From assembly GCA_016718315.1 (NCBI GenBank), contig JADKDV010000001.1, positions 1,054,001 through 1,118,000 on the forward strand: a stretch of 64,000 nucleotides of DNA, read 5' to 3'. The notes under the pieces were generated by a model. It was given only the letters and a program-made list of their open reading frames with translations, did not search any database and was not told the origin of the DNA. Below are positions 55,134-63,964 of this stretch, one piece after another. Both the position numbers and the translations under genes were made by a program. Numbering within the stretch: position 1 is the first letter of the stretch; every line of letters starts with the position of its first letter. The DNA comes from Candidatus Obscuribacter sp. Its GTDB lineage: Bacteria > Cyanobacteriota > Vampirovibrionia > Obscuribacterales > Obscuribacteraceae.

Positions 55134-56244
55134 ATGTCAGTGCAAAACGAAGAAATTTACCGTACATTGCTGCTTAACTCAGCCGATGGCGTCATTGTCA
55201 CTGATATAGCTGGTGTAATAACCACGACCAACCCATCATTTGCGCGTCTGGTCGGGAGCCGAAATCGAAGAAATTGTGGGCAGTAGTATCGGCTCCTTTG
55301 TTGATTCGCACTGGCAAGAAGACGAAAATATGCCAGGTAACGCAGACAGCGTAAACCATGGTCACGGCACAGAAGAAGAGCAGACCAAAACTGTCACAGT
55401 TTTGTCCAAAAGCGGCGCTGAATTTGTCATGCCAGCGGCTCATTTCCCACTCTATCAAGATGCTGATAAGCAAGTACTGGCTGGGCATCTCACTATTGTG
55501 TATGTGATTCAAGCCAATTCGCTGCAGCAGGCTCAAACAGAGTTTGTCAGCACAGTGTCCCATGAATTGCGCACGCCATTGACTAGTATCAAAGGCTTTG
55601 CAGACACAATACTGAGAGCCGGCGAAAGACTGGATGTATCGCAGCAAAGACGTTATGTCGGCATCATCAAAGACCAGGCCGATAGATTGACCAGACTGGT
55701 AGAAGACCTGCTGGCTGTATCGCGCCTTGAGTCCAAGAAGCTGCAGCTGACTATCCGCGCTATCGATATCAGAGAGGCCATCGAGCGCGTCCAACAAAAC
55801 CTGGCTGACAAAGCAAAAAAACACAATGTCGTAGTCCAAGTACCTAATGGTCTTACTCCAGTCTGGGCCGATGCCGATCGCCTTGAGCAAATCCTCACCA
55901 ACCTGATTGATAACGCTATTAAGTATTCGATGCCAGGCAAAACAGTTACTATCACGGCCAAAGACATACAATCCAGCCCCGAAATGGTGGAATTTGCCAT
56001 CGCCGATCAGGGTGTTGGTATACCAGAAGAGCACCTGCCTCAGGTCTTTAGCAAATTTGGCAGACTGGACAATCCACTGGTCAGACAAACCGAAGGCACC
56101 GGACTGGGTCTTTATATAACTCGCTCTCTTGTACTTGCTCTTGGTGGTCAAATCACAGTGGAAAGCATCCCCGGCGGTACCACTTTTACAGTCAGACTAC
56201 CGGCGGCAACACCAGAGCAGCAGGCCGCTAGAGGCAGGGGCTAG
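55134..56244 (+). pseudogene. PAS-domain sensor histidine kinase, interrupted by a frameshift
   Basis: An ATG at 55134 opens a clear PAS start (Y-R-T-L-L-L-N-S-A-D-G-V-I-V-T-D and T-T-T-N-P-S-F-A-R-L-V-G) that runs into TAG at 55284-55286. The rest of the protein continues in the next frame from about 55240, where W-S-G-A-E-I-E-E-I-V-G-S-S is the natural continuation of the PAS domain. It goes on through the HisKA box (V-S-H-E-L-R-T-P-L), N box (L-I-D-N-A-I-K-Y) and G boxes (D-Q-G-V-G-I-P, G-T-G-L-G-L-Y). The break lies at about 55245-55256. The intact protein would have about 370 residues and no membrane segment. It may be a real mutation or an assembly error; kinase codons beyond the break look undamaged. 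Confidence 0.85.
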
Positions 56245-57602
56245 TGTTATTACCTACTCCTGTAATCCTGATTATCAATGAGCCTATTAAGGCTGCAGAA
56301 TTTGCCGCGGTGCTTGAAAAGACAGGCAGCAAAGTACATGCGGTCACTTCGTTTGAAGAAGCCAACGAAATATTGTCCTTCCTCCACCCGGATATAATCA
56401 TCCTGCCGCACCAGCTCGATGGAGCTGAAGGCGGAGACGGCAGGCTCTATTGCCAGCAAGTCAGAGCCACTCTAGCGCCACCACGGCCGGTGCTTGTACT
56501 TTTGCATACATCTACCGATGTGACTGAGCGCATCAATGCCTTTAGATACGGAGCCGACGACGTCCTCGGAGACCCTATCGACAAAAATGAGCTGGCTATC
56601 CGCGTCCTCGCTCACTTGCGTAGACGGCAGGAAGAATTTAGCCATCAGCTCACCCAGTTGCCTGGTCCCAATTTGATCAGACGTATGCTCGATCAATGTC
56701 TCTACTCTGATAGACACTGGGCAGCACTCTCAATAGATTTAAACAAAATACGCGTCTATAACGAGACTTATGGTGACCTCGCTGGTGACCAGCTAATTAA
56801 AGCTCTGGCAGCCATCCTGGTCGATATTGCCGATGAGACCGAATTTGTCGGTCACATCGAAGCGGATGATTTTTTGATGGTGACAAGACCAGAAGTAGCA
56901 GAGCGCCGCGCTGAGCTAATTTGCCAGCAGTTTGATAGTATCAGCACCCGCTTTTATCCTAAAGGAGACATCGACAGAGGTTATTTGATCTCGGCTGGCA
57001 GAGGCGGCGTCAGACGCAGAGTGCCGCTAATCTCCATCGCTATTGGTATCGTCGCCAGTACCAGTCGTAAATTTCAATCTTATGTAGATGTTTTGACTAC
57101 AGCCAGAGATTACCGCTATCTAGCCAAACAAAAGACAGGGAGCTTTTGGGTCTCCGATAGAGGCACCACAGAGTTGGCCGTTGTCTCTGACCATATCGAA
57201 GGCATAGTAGAGCATCTAGAAGGCGGCGAACGTGTTTCTCGCATCCTTGTAGTCGAGCCGGATGGCGCCATGGCTTGTCTTTTGCAGGAGACCCTGGCAC
57301 TGGAGGGCTATACCGTCCAGGTGACAAACTCTGCCGATGACGCCCTGGAATTAGCGCGCTTTGAGCCACCAGATTTGATTTTGTTGGAGAGCAATCTGAC
57401 CGGTCGCAAACTCGATGGTTGGAAGCTCTGCCGCGCCCTTAAATCAGACGAAGAACTTTGCAAAATCTGGATTGTGATGGCCACATCACATCCTAACGAA
57501 TCTCTGGCATTGGAAGCCGGAGCAGACCTTTATCTGCCCAAACCATTTGATATGCCATCACTCTTAAACGAAGTCAGCCTGCTTTTACGCTCACGCTTTT
57601 AG
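56244..57602 (+). CDS. Degenerate receiver - degenerate GGDEF - receiver protein
   Basis: 452 residues, GTG start overlapping the stop of the preceding kinase gene (TAGTG). Residues 1-125 look like a receiver, but the acidic pair reads N-E, the phospho-acceptor position is Pro55 and the usual K-P reads D-P. Residues 135-300 have GGDEF-like features (S-I-D-L-N-K-I-R-V-Y-N-E-T-Y-G-D-L-A-G-D), with E-A-D-D-F at residues 206-210 in place of G-G-D-E-F. Residues 330-450 form a second receiver with Glu382 at the phospho site and K-P-F-D intact. Both cyclase and phosphorylation chemistry seem lost or changed. Probably a signal adaptor for the neighbouring kinase. Confidence 0.85.
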   Translation: MLLPTPVILIINEPIKAAEFAAVLEKTGSKVHAVTSFEEANEILSFLHPDIIILPHQLDGAEGGDGRLYCQQVRATLAPPRPVLVLLHTSTDVTERINAFRYGADDVLGDPIDKNELAIRVLAHLRRRQEEFSHQLTQLPGPNLIRRMLDQCLYSDRHWAALSIDLNKIRVYNETYGDLAGDQLIKALAAILVDIADETEFVGHIEADDFLMVTRPEVAERRAELICQQFDSISTRFYPKGDIDRGYLISAGRGGVRRRVPLISIAIGIVASTSRKFQSYVDVLTTARDYRYLAKQKTGSFWVSDRGTTELAVVSDHIEGIVEHLEGGERVSRILVVEPDGAMACLLQETLALEGYTVQVTNSADDALELARFEPPDLILLESNLTGRKLDGWKLCRALKSDEELCKIWIVMATSHPNESLALEAGADLYLPKPFDMPSLLNEVSLLLRSRF

Positions 57603-58207
57603 CGGCTAGCAGCCCGAGCGTTTTGCACCTGGGCAATAATCCAGCTAGCTGCTTCGACAATAGAAGGGGCTAAGTGATCTGGCTTAACTGGCCACTGATA
57701 GGTGCCGGCCAGGACTTCATTGCCATAGCCAGTTTGCACCAGAATGCCTTTGGCCGCGCAATTATGCGCCAGCTCTACGTCAGTAGCTTTATCCCCGACG
57801 ACAAATGACAGAGCAGAGTCGAGATCATCGTGGTCTTTGTAAATAGCATCCACTAGACCGGGCAAAGGCTTACGACAATTGCATGCAATATTGTAAGGAG
57901 CAACGGTGCCACCTTCTTCCTGGCTCAAATGCGGACAATAATAAATGCCGTCTAATTTTGCCCCGTGACTGGCCAGTAGCTCAGTCAGTCTCTGATTGAG
58001 AGCCTTGATGTGGTCTTCGGTATAGTACCCGCGAGCAGCACCAGTCTGATTGGTGGTCAAATAGCAAGCAATGCCCTGCTCATTTAAAAGACGCACAGCC
58101 TCTCCAGCACCAGCAATCAAATTGAGATTTTTGAGGTCGCGGATATAACCGGCCTCGATATTGAGAGTACCGTCTCGGTCCAAAAACACTACCGCACGCA
58201 AAGTCAT
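57599..58207 (-). CDS. gmhB: D-glycero-D-manno-heptose-1,7-bisphosphate 7-phosphatase
   Basis: 202 residues from ATG 58207; a GTG four codons upstream is an alternative. HAD motif I is V-F-L-D-R-D-G-T-L-N with Asp10/Asp12, motif II is Y-L-T-T-N-Q-T-G, motif III R-K-P, motif IV V-V-G-D-K-A-T-D. The zinc-binding C-P-H ... C-N-C cysteines typical of GmhB are present. It removes the C7 phosphate in ADP-heptose synthesis for LPS core or other glycans. Its 3' end overlaps the convergent receiver protein by 4 bases. Confidence 0.93.
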   Translation of the reverse strand: MTLRAVVFLDRDGTLNIEAGYIRDLKNLNLIAGAGEAVRLLNEQGIACYLTTNQTGAARGYYTEDHIKALNQRLTELLASHGAKLDGIYYCPHLSQEEGGTVAPYNIACNCRKPLPGLVDAIYKDHDDLDSALSFVVGDKATDVELAHNCAAKGILVQTGYGNEVLAGTYQWPVKPDHLAPSIVEAASWIIAQVQNARAASR

Positions 58208-58351
58208 ATACAACACCACCAGGAGTTACCACGGATACACCTATTGGTATGCTACCCATACAGCTCAGGCTATCCATTGAAGAGAAATATTACTATCTTC
58301 GCGCAGTGAATATGTTACGATTGGTTGTAGTTGTTTCTTTTAAATTTGAAC

Positions 58352-58753
58352 ATGAGATTACAAGACGAAAACGCTTCATTTAGAATAAACCAGGCTGGCT
58401 TGCAAAAGTTTTTAGGCGACCTGGAATGCGAAATCATGGAACTGGTCTGGAAGCTAGCAGCCCCAACCACCACCGTAAGAGAAGTCTTTGACGCTCTTAA
58501 GGTCAAGCGTGAAATCGCTTACACAACAGTGATGACCACAATGGTGCGACTCTCCGAAAAGGAGCTGCTCAATATTGTGGATAAAGCCGGTCTGGCCAAT
58601 GTGTATGTGCCGAAGTTTAATCGCGAAGAATTTATTACCGAAGCGGTAAAGCAAATACTCAAGAGTCTCAGTGATGAATATCCGAGAGAAACCTTGACCT
58701 ACTTTGAAGCCAATCAAGCTAAGCTCACTCGCAAAGTCAGTAAACGCCGCTAA
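58352..58753 (+). CDS. BlaI/MecI/CopY-family transcriptional repressor
   Basis: 133 residues from ATG 58352 (an in-frame TTG at 58331 lies just before). Winged-helix N-terminal domain: G-D-L-E-C-E-I-M-E-L-V-W near residue 22, T-V-R-E-V-F-D-A-L, Y-T-T-V-M-T-T-M-V-R-L near 60, then the C-terminal dimer region. BlaI proteins are derepressed by a BlaR/MecR-type sensor protease; no such M56 gene is next to it here, which is unusual. Target genes unknown. Confidence 0.9.
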   Translation: MRLQDENASFRINQAGLQKFLGDLECEIMELVWKLAAPTTTVREVFDALKVKREIAYTTVMTTMVRLSEKELLNIVDKAGLANVYVPKFNREEFITEAVKQILKSLSDEYPRETLTYFEANQAKLTRKVSKRR

Positions 58754-58772
58754 GACTAGTACAAAAAATTGC

Positions 58773-58804
58773 AAACCCGCTCCAGAGTCCTGGGGCGGGT
58801 TTTT
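58773..58804 (+). terminator. Terminator after the BlaI-family gene
   Basis: 13-base-pair stem with one G-T pair (58773-58785 with 58790-58802), loop AGTC, ending in a T run, 19 bases after the stop. Confidence 0.9.
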
Positions 58805-58847
58805 AGCACGTGGGTAGATAGGAGCTAAGGCTAATTGCTAGCAAAGC

Positions 58848-58874
58848 AAAAGGGAGGCTTGGAGCCTCCCTTTT
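58848..58874 (-). terminator. Terminator of the first secretin gene
   Basis: 12-base-pair perfect stem (58848-58859 with 58863-58874) and 3-base loop. A runs on both sides let it act in either direction; on the minus strand it follows the secretin stop at 58900. Confidence 0.85.
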
Positions 58875-58899
58875 ACGATTACCTAAGTCGTCAGACTTA

Positions 58900-60906
58900 T
58901 TATTCGTTGTCTGGAATTGGTGCACCTTCTGGCAGAGTCGGTGAGGTCTTTTGGTGACGCTCAGAACGACCTGAAGTGTGGTGACGTTCGTCGAGAACTG
59001 TTGGTTCGACCTGGAACATGTTCAGGTCACGAGGTCCTTCCACACGACCGATTTCTTCGGGCAACTTGAGTTGACCAGGAGTACCGGGGAGGATGATCTC
59101 GGGTCTGACTGAGACTACGAGTTCGCTTTCGTTTTTGTTGAAAGCTTTGGAGCGGTAAAGTGCACCGAGAACGGGGATTTCACCGAGCATTGGAAGCTTT
59201 GTGATTTCACGACCATTGTTGGAGCTGACCAGACCACAGAGGAAAAGCTCTTGACCAGGCTTGAGTTCGACGATTGTCTGGCTCTTTCTGGTGGTGAAGC
59301 CGGGTATCTGTTGTTGGGTACCGGGTCCAAGTGAGAAGGCGAGTGCTGCGGACAAAATACGCTCTTCTGGAGATACTTCCAGGTTGATTGTGCCGTTCTC
59401 TTGCAGTACGGGGATCATATTGATACGCATACCGAAAGGTTCGAATGTCACAGAGTTAAGAGCTGTACCAGCGGTAGCAACCTGTTGGATGATTGGGATT
59501 TCTCCACCAGCCAAGAATGAAGCGCGCTCTCCAGAGATAGTTACCAGTGTAGGCTCAGCCAGTACACGGGCTCTACGGTTGGAAATGATGCCCTGGATTG
59601 TCGGGTTAACCGAGAATTGAGGACCAGATCCGTTGAAGTTTTGTCTACCAAAGTTGGAGAGACCAGTAAACATGTTGATCAGACCGCCAGGAGTGATACT
59701 GGCACCACCGGGGGTACCAAGCAATACTGCCTGCTGCAAGAGAGTGGCAGGAGCGTTGAGCAACAGTGGTTGACCAAAGCCTCTAACACCGTTGGGGCTG
59801 ACAAAGGATACTGTCTGCATCGATGGTGTGCTGGGCGACAAGCCGATGATGGCTTGTGAAGAACCGATAGTGACAGGAATACCACCAGTACCACCAGCCG
59901 TTTGATTGGTCAGAGCCTGGAGGAATCGTGCACCGCCGTATGCCGAGAAGGCGTTACCAGCAGCGTTGCCGCCAAAACCGCCGACGCCAAAGGCGTAACC
60001 ATTACCCGAAACACCAAAACCTAGTTGGGTACCGAGTTCTCTAGCAGCCGCTGTGTTCATTTCCATGAAGGAAACATGCAAGGCAATTAGAGGCACTTTG
60101 CGTACTTTGACTAGTGATGTAACACGACCACCATCAGAGAGCATTACTTGCGCTTTGCCAATGTTGTTGGGGATGTTGCCAAAGAATGTATATCTGTCAA
60201 CTGAGTTGAGCTGAGCGAGCTGACCCGACGAACCGCCGCCGCCACCAGCACCACCAGTAGTACCGGATTCACCAATTTTGGCAGCGATGATGCGGCTATT
60301 GGCGACCTGGATATTCATACCTCTGTCGTCCATAAAGACGTTAGAAGCAGCGAAGGCTCTGATGATTGACTCTGGGTGATCAACGTCTCCAGTGAGGAGT
60401 ACGCGGTCAGAGCCACCAACGTTGTAGGCTTTGACGATAATCCGGGGATCGATCTCACGCAATGTCGCTTGCAATTGAGAATAATCTTTGGAAACTCTGA
60501 GGTCGACGCTGATTGAATTGCCTGCATCGTCCCACAGGAGCATTGTGCAGGTACCGGGGCTCTTGCCCAGAAGTACCATCTGGTTTTCCGAGACAACTAC
60601 AGGCTCGGCGATACCAGGATCACTGATTGATGTACGTACAATTTTATTTTTGAATTTGAAAGTTCTCGATTGAGATACTTTCAAATCGATAGCGTTTGTT
60701 GTCTTGAACTCTTCAAATTCGACAACGCCGTTAACAACGGGCGGTATCGGTTGCGAGGTCACATAAGCGCGCTGATCAGCAGCGGCTTGAGCAATCAATT
60801 GATTGGGCTCAAAATCGCCTTTGGGGGCAGCTACTACAGGCAACAATCCAGCCTGACCAGCCACCGCTAATAAACTCAAAGCTAAGCTCAACTTGGGCTT
60901 ATTCAT
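58900..60906 (-). CDS. CpaC/RcpA-type pilus secretin, copy 1
   Basis: 668 residues. Signal peptide (L-S-L-A-L-S-L-L-A-V-A), then a pilus-secretin N-terminal domain (T-F-K-F-K-N-K-I-V-R-T-S-I-S-D-P near residue 80, V-V-S-E-N-Q-M-V-L-L-G-K), a BON-like stretch (R-V-L-L-T-G-D-V-D-H-P-E), a Gly-rich variable insert (about residues 285-420), and the secretin C-terminal domain (R-A-R-V-L-A-E-P-T-L-V-T-I-S-G-E-R-A-S-F and V-E-L-K-P-G-Q-E-L-F-L-C-G-L). Such secretins form outer-membrane rings for Tad pili or type II-like secretion. No other pilus or secretion gene is near, so it is an orphan pair with copy 2. Terminator at 58848-58874. Confidence 0.9.
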   Translation of the reverse strand: MNKPKLSLALSLLAVAGQAGLLPVVAAPKGDFEPNQLIAQAAADQRAYVTSQPIPPVVNGVVEFEEFKTTNAIDLKVSQSRTFKFKNKIVRTSISDPGIAEPVVVSENQMVLLGKSPGTCTMLLWDDAGNSISVDLRVSKDYSQLQATLREIDPRIIVKAYNVGGSDRVLLTGDVDHPESIIRAFAASNVFMDDRGMNIQVANSRIIAAKIGESGTTGGAGGGGGSSGQLAQLNSVDRYTFFGNIPNNIGKAQVMLSDGGRVTSLVKVRKVPLIALHVSFMEMNTAAARELGTQLGFGVSGNGYAFGVGGFGGNAAGNAFSAYGGARFLQALTNQTAGGTGGIPVTIGSSQAIIGLSPSTPSMQTVSFVSPNGVRGFGQPLLLNAPATLLQQAVLLGTPGGASITPGGLINMFTGLSNFGRQNFNGSGPQFSVNPTIQGIISNRRARVLAEPTLVTISGERASFLAGGEIPIIQQVATAGTALNSVTFEPFGMRINMIPVLQENGTINLEVSPEERILSAALAFSLGPGTQQQIPGFTTRKSQTIVELKPGQELFLCGLVSSNNGREITKLPMLGEIPVLGALYRSKAFNKNESELVVSVRPEIILPGTPGQLKLPEEIGRVEGPRDLNMFQVEPTVLDERHHTSGRSERHQKTSPTLPEGAPIPDNE

Positions 60907-60955
60907 TCCACTCTCCCTCTATGAACTCCCGATTTGTATCCCTACACATCTGCCT

Positions 60956-61078
60956 ACTGGGAGCATTCATGGTAATGCCGGTACGAGACCGACCAGTACA
61001 GAAGCTTAACACGACTGACCTAACTATGCACGAAACTTTTTTCACAGCCGCAACACAATCAACACTGACTTAACACTT
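60956..61078 (-). repeat. Duplicated upstream block A, copy 1
   Basis: 123 bases that align without gaps to 63718-63840, with about 11 differences by hand count. On the minus strand it holds several TGTTRA hexamers roughly one helical turn apart near 61050-61078 and an A-rich run. The equal length and position before both secretin genes argue for a functional leader or regulator site rather than a leftover. Confidence 0.85.
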
Positions 61079-61155
61079 ATCCGGCGTCATCAGTAAGAAG
61101 CCCACAGGAGTGCCGTCTCCAGCCATGCAAAGAAGTGACCAAAACATCCCCATGG

Positions 61156-61203
61156 CAACCATATGTGGTGCACGATCATGCGTAGTACAGATGTATGTCA
61201 AGA
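61156..61203 (-). promoter_or_regulatory. Duplicated upstream block B, copy 1 (putative promoter)
   Basis: 48 bases matching 63917-63964 with about 6 differences and no gaps. On the minus strand it has an exact TTGACA at 61201-61196, conserved in both copies, and a conserved core with the palindrome GTGCAC downstream. No good -10 hexamer is visible at 17 bases, so a promoter is likely but the sigma factor is uncertain. Confidence 0.55.
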
Positions 61204-61250
61204 CGATCTCATAGTAGATCTGAAAAGGGATTAATCAAAAACATGGCACA

Positions 61251-61282
61251 AAAAAAGGAGCTGCTGTTGCAGCCCCTTTTTT
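61251..61282 (-). terminator. Terminator of secretin copy 2
   Basis: Stem of 14 base positions with one mismatch (61251-61264 with 61269-61282), loop TGTT, A run on the left. It lies 25 bases beyond the stop of the second secretin on the minus strand. Confidence 0.85.
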
Positions 61283-61306
61283 GTTTTAGCTATCGCTACC
61301 AGTCGA

Positions 61307-63670
61307 TTACTCGTTGTCTGGAATTGGCGCGCCTTCAGGCAAGGTCGGAGATGTCTTTTGCTTACGCTCAGACCGACCCGAGCTGTAGTAGCGCTCGTCC
61401 ATTACTGTAGGTTCGACGGCAAACATGTTTAGGTCACGAGGTCCTTCCACACGACCGATTTCTTCAGGCAACTTAAGTTGTCCAGGAGTACCGGGGAGGA
61501 TGATCTCGGGTCTAATTGATACCACTAGTTCGCTTTCGTTTTTGTTGAAAGCTTTGGAGCGGTACAGAGCACCAAGTACAGGCACTTCACCGAGGATAGG
61601 CATCTTGGTGATTTCTCGACCAACGTTAGCTGATACCAATCCTGAGATGTATAGCTCTTGACCGGGCTTGAGTTCGACGATTGTCTGGGTCTTACGAGTT
61701 GTAAAACCAGGTACTCGTCCAAATGAACCGATTGTTGTCAAAGATAATTCGTTGGCAATCAATCTTTCTTCAGGTGAAACTTCAATATTGATTGTGCCGT
61801 TCTCTTGCAAGATCGGGATCATATTGATGCGCATACCGAAGGGCTCAAACACGATTGATTGTTGAGCAGCACCAGCAGCAGCTACCGCTTGTTGGATTGG
61901 GATCTCACCACCAGCGAGGAAGGAAGCCCTCTCACCAGAAAGTGTAACCAGTGTCGGCTCAGCCAGTACTCTGGCGCGGCGGGCACCGATAATACCCTGG
62001 ATAGTGGGGTTAACAGATAAGTGCTGCTGACCGCCACCAAGGTTGGTGATACCAGTAGCAATGTTACCCAACGTGGTTGAGTCAAAAGTTACACCACCAG
62101 GAGAGCCGAGCAGGTTGGCTTGTGAGAGCAAAGCTGTCGGAGCATAAGTGATGTTTTGACCAATCGATGTCACACCGTTGGTGGAGAAGAAGGTCACAGG
62201 CTGTAAGCCAGCACCCAAGTTGTTGGTGGGGATCTGAGTACCTGGCGCAGCTGGAGAGATGAAACTGCCAGAGTTGTTGGTGTAAGTCAACAGACCAGCT
62301 GGTGATCCAGGAGATTGTTGACGGAAGCCAGGAGCAGACAAGAAGGGAACGTTGGAGCCAGATGGAGTGGGGTTAGCACTACCGCCAACACCGAAGGAGA
62401 AGGAATTGCTAGCAAAACCGAAACCGGCGTTGATGGCCAACTCGCGAGCGGCCGAAGTATTCATCTCAAGGAAGGTAACGTGCAAGACGATCAAAGGCAC
62501 TTTACGTACTTTGACGAGACTTGTAACGCGACCACCGTCGGAGACCATTACCTGGGCTTTGCCGATGTTGCTGGGAATGTTACCGAAGAATGTGTACTTA
62601 TCTACAGAACCGATCGACGAAAGTTGTCCGGTCTGTCCACCACCAGCAGCGGTACCACCTTGCTCACCGATACGTCCTGCGACGATGCGGCTGTTAGCAA
62701 CTTGGATATTCATGCCTCTGTCATCCATAAAGACGTTAGAAGCAGCGAAAGCTTTGATGATTGACTCAGGGTGATCAACGTCGCCGGTCAAGAGCACACG
62801 GTCAGAGCCACCGACAGAGAATGTCTTAACAATTACGCGAGGGTCGATTTCACGCAATGTGGCTTGAAGTTGTGAATAGTCACGGCTGACACGGAGGTCG
62901 AGGGCTACTGAGTTACCAGCATCATCCCAAAGCACCATAGTAGTGGTACCAGGGGCTTTGCCCAGGAGGACCAGTTGGTTTTCGGAGACAACTACAGGCT
63001 CGGCGATACCAGGATCAGAGATCGAGGTACGGACGATTTTGTTTTTAAGTTTGAATGTACGTGATTGCGAGACTTTGAGGTCAAGGATGTTTGTTACCTT
63101 GTACTCTTCAAAATCAAGAGTACCGGTCACTACTGGCGGTATCGGCTGTGTGGTCAAAGTAGAATGATCTGCTTGAGCAATCACATGATCTGGTGCCAGT
63201 TGAGCAACCAGTTGTTTGGAAGACGCTGTTGTGAGAGCGCTTGAAGGCAACGCGGCCATTTGTCTGGCGGGCTGCACACTCTCTCTTGCTGCAACTGCTG
63301 GAGCTTGCATCACATCCACCGATGGAGCCGATGCTCCGATTGGCATAGCTGCTACTTCATCGAGCGGCAGTGTTGGGTGGATAGTAAGAGCAGCAGCTGG
63401 TGCTACTCCGGCATCCTTGCCCTTAAGAAAGAGCATGGCGTGTGCCGAATCTATAGTATCTACTTGTTGTGCAGCAGGCTTTGCTGCTTTTGCAACTGTC
63501 TTTGTCGCACTGACTCTCTGAGCTGCTTTAGACACGCCTGCTCCTGCCGAGCTAGGCGAGCCTGACATGCGCTGCCAGATCGCTCCTTGCGGCGCGGACT
63601 GTGCCGAGAGCATACTAGCTTGTAGAGCCACCGATAGGCTCAGAGCTAGGCTCAACTGGGGCTTATTCAT
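61307..63670 (-). CDS. CpaC/RcpA-type pilus secretin, copy 2
   Basis: 787 residues, a paralogue of the 668-residue secretin downstream, with an extra 100-residue Ala/Pro-rich segment after the signal peptide (residues about 25-170). The shared domains are nearly identical in wording: pilus-secretin N domain (F-K-L-K-N-K-I-V-R-T-S-I-S-D-P), T-G-D-V-D-H-P-E-S-I-I, K-V-R-K-V-P-L-I-V-L-H-V-T-F, and C-terminal E-P-T-L-V-T-L-S-G-E-R and V-E-L-K-P-G-Q-E-L-Y. The variable insert (about residues 400-540) differs. Both end with the same tail S-P-T-L-P-E-G-A-P-I-P-D-N-E. Together they probably form secretin rings with different pore interiors. Confidence 0.9.
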   Translation of the reverse strand: MNKPQLSLALSLSVALQASMLSAQSAPQGAIWQRMSGSPSSAGAGVSKAAQRVSATKTVAKAAKPAAQQVDTIDSAHAMLFLKGKDAGVAPAAALTIHPTLPLDEVAAMPIGASAPSVDVMQAPAVAARESVQPARQMAALPSSALTTASSKQLVAQLAPDHVIAQADHSTLTTQPIPPVVTGTLDFEEYKVTNILDLKVSQSRTFKLKNKIVRTSISDPGIAEPVVVSENQLVLLGKAPGTTTMVLWDDAGNSVALDLRVSRDYSQLQATLREIDPRVIVKTFSVGGSDRVLLTGDVDHPESIIKAFAASNVFMDDRGMNIQVANSRIVAGRIGEQGGTAAGGGQTGQLSSIGSVDKYTFFGNIPSNIGKAQVMVSDGGRVTSLVKVRKVPLIVLHVTFLEMNTSAARELAINAGFGFASNSFSFGVGGSANPTPSGSNVPFLSAPGFRQQSPGSPAGLLTYTNNSGSFISPAAPGTQIPTNNLGAGLQPVTFFSTNGVTSIGQNITYAPTALLSQANLLGSPGGVTFDSTTLGNIATGITNLGGGQQHLSVNPTIQGIIGARRARVLAEPTLVTLSGERASFLAGGEIPIQQAVAAAGAAQQSIVFEPFGMRINMIPILQENGTINIEVSPEERLIANELSLTTIGSFGRVPGFTTRKTQTIVELKPGQELYISGLVSANVGREITKMPILGEVPVLGALYRSKAFNKNESELVVSIRPEIILPGTPGQLKLPEEIGRVEGPRDLNMFAVEPTVMDERYYSSGRSERKQKTSPTLPEGAPIPDNE

Positions 63671-63717
63671 TCCACTCTCCCTCTATGAACTCCCGACCCG
63701 TTTTCCAGATTTCTGAC

Positions 63718-63840
63718 ACTGGGAGCACTCATGGTAATGCCGGTACAGGACCGACCAGTACAGAAGCTTAACACGACTGCCCACTCTATGCACGAATCTT
63801 TTTTCACAGGCTCAACACATTCAACACTGACTTAACACTT
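63718..63840 (-). repeat. Duplicated upstream block A, copy 2
   Basis: Counterpart of 60956-61078, same length. On the minus strand TGTTAA, TGTTGA and TGTTGA follow each other at 11- and 9-base steps, which could be a binding array for a response regulator. Confidence 0.85.
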
Positions 63841-63916
63841 GCCACTCGACATCCGGCATAAGCCCACACAGCTGGGCATTTGGGCGTTTGACAAAAGTGA
63901 AGTTTTAACTGGTTGA

Positions 63917-63964
63917 CAACCAGATGTGGTGCACGATCATCAGTAGTAAGGATGCATGTCAAGA
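63917..63964 (-). promoter_or_regulatory. Duplicated upstream block B, copy 2 (putative promoter)
   Basis: Counterpart of 61156-61203, with TTGACA at 63962-63957 on the minus strand and the same conserved core. The leader to the ATG would be about 260-270 bases. Confidence 0.55.

Larger units (their letters stand above)
60907..61306 (-). promoter_or_regulatory. 400-base upstream region of secretin copy 1 with duplicated blocks
   Basis: Contains three blocks shared with the region upstream of copy 2: 60907-60932 next to the ATG, 60956-61078, and 61156-61203 (see separate entries), plus the terminator of copy 2 at 61251-61282. The sequence AGGGAGAG just before the ATG can serve as ribosome site. 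No gene of its own apart from a possible short frame discussed in the findings. Confidence 0.7.

Noticed and set aside
55198..56151. 317-residue minus-strand frame opposite the kinase
   Set aside because: The plus strand shows conserved kinase boxes; the antisense product has no recognisable motif.
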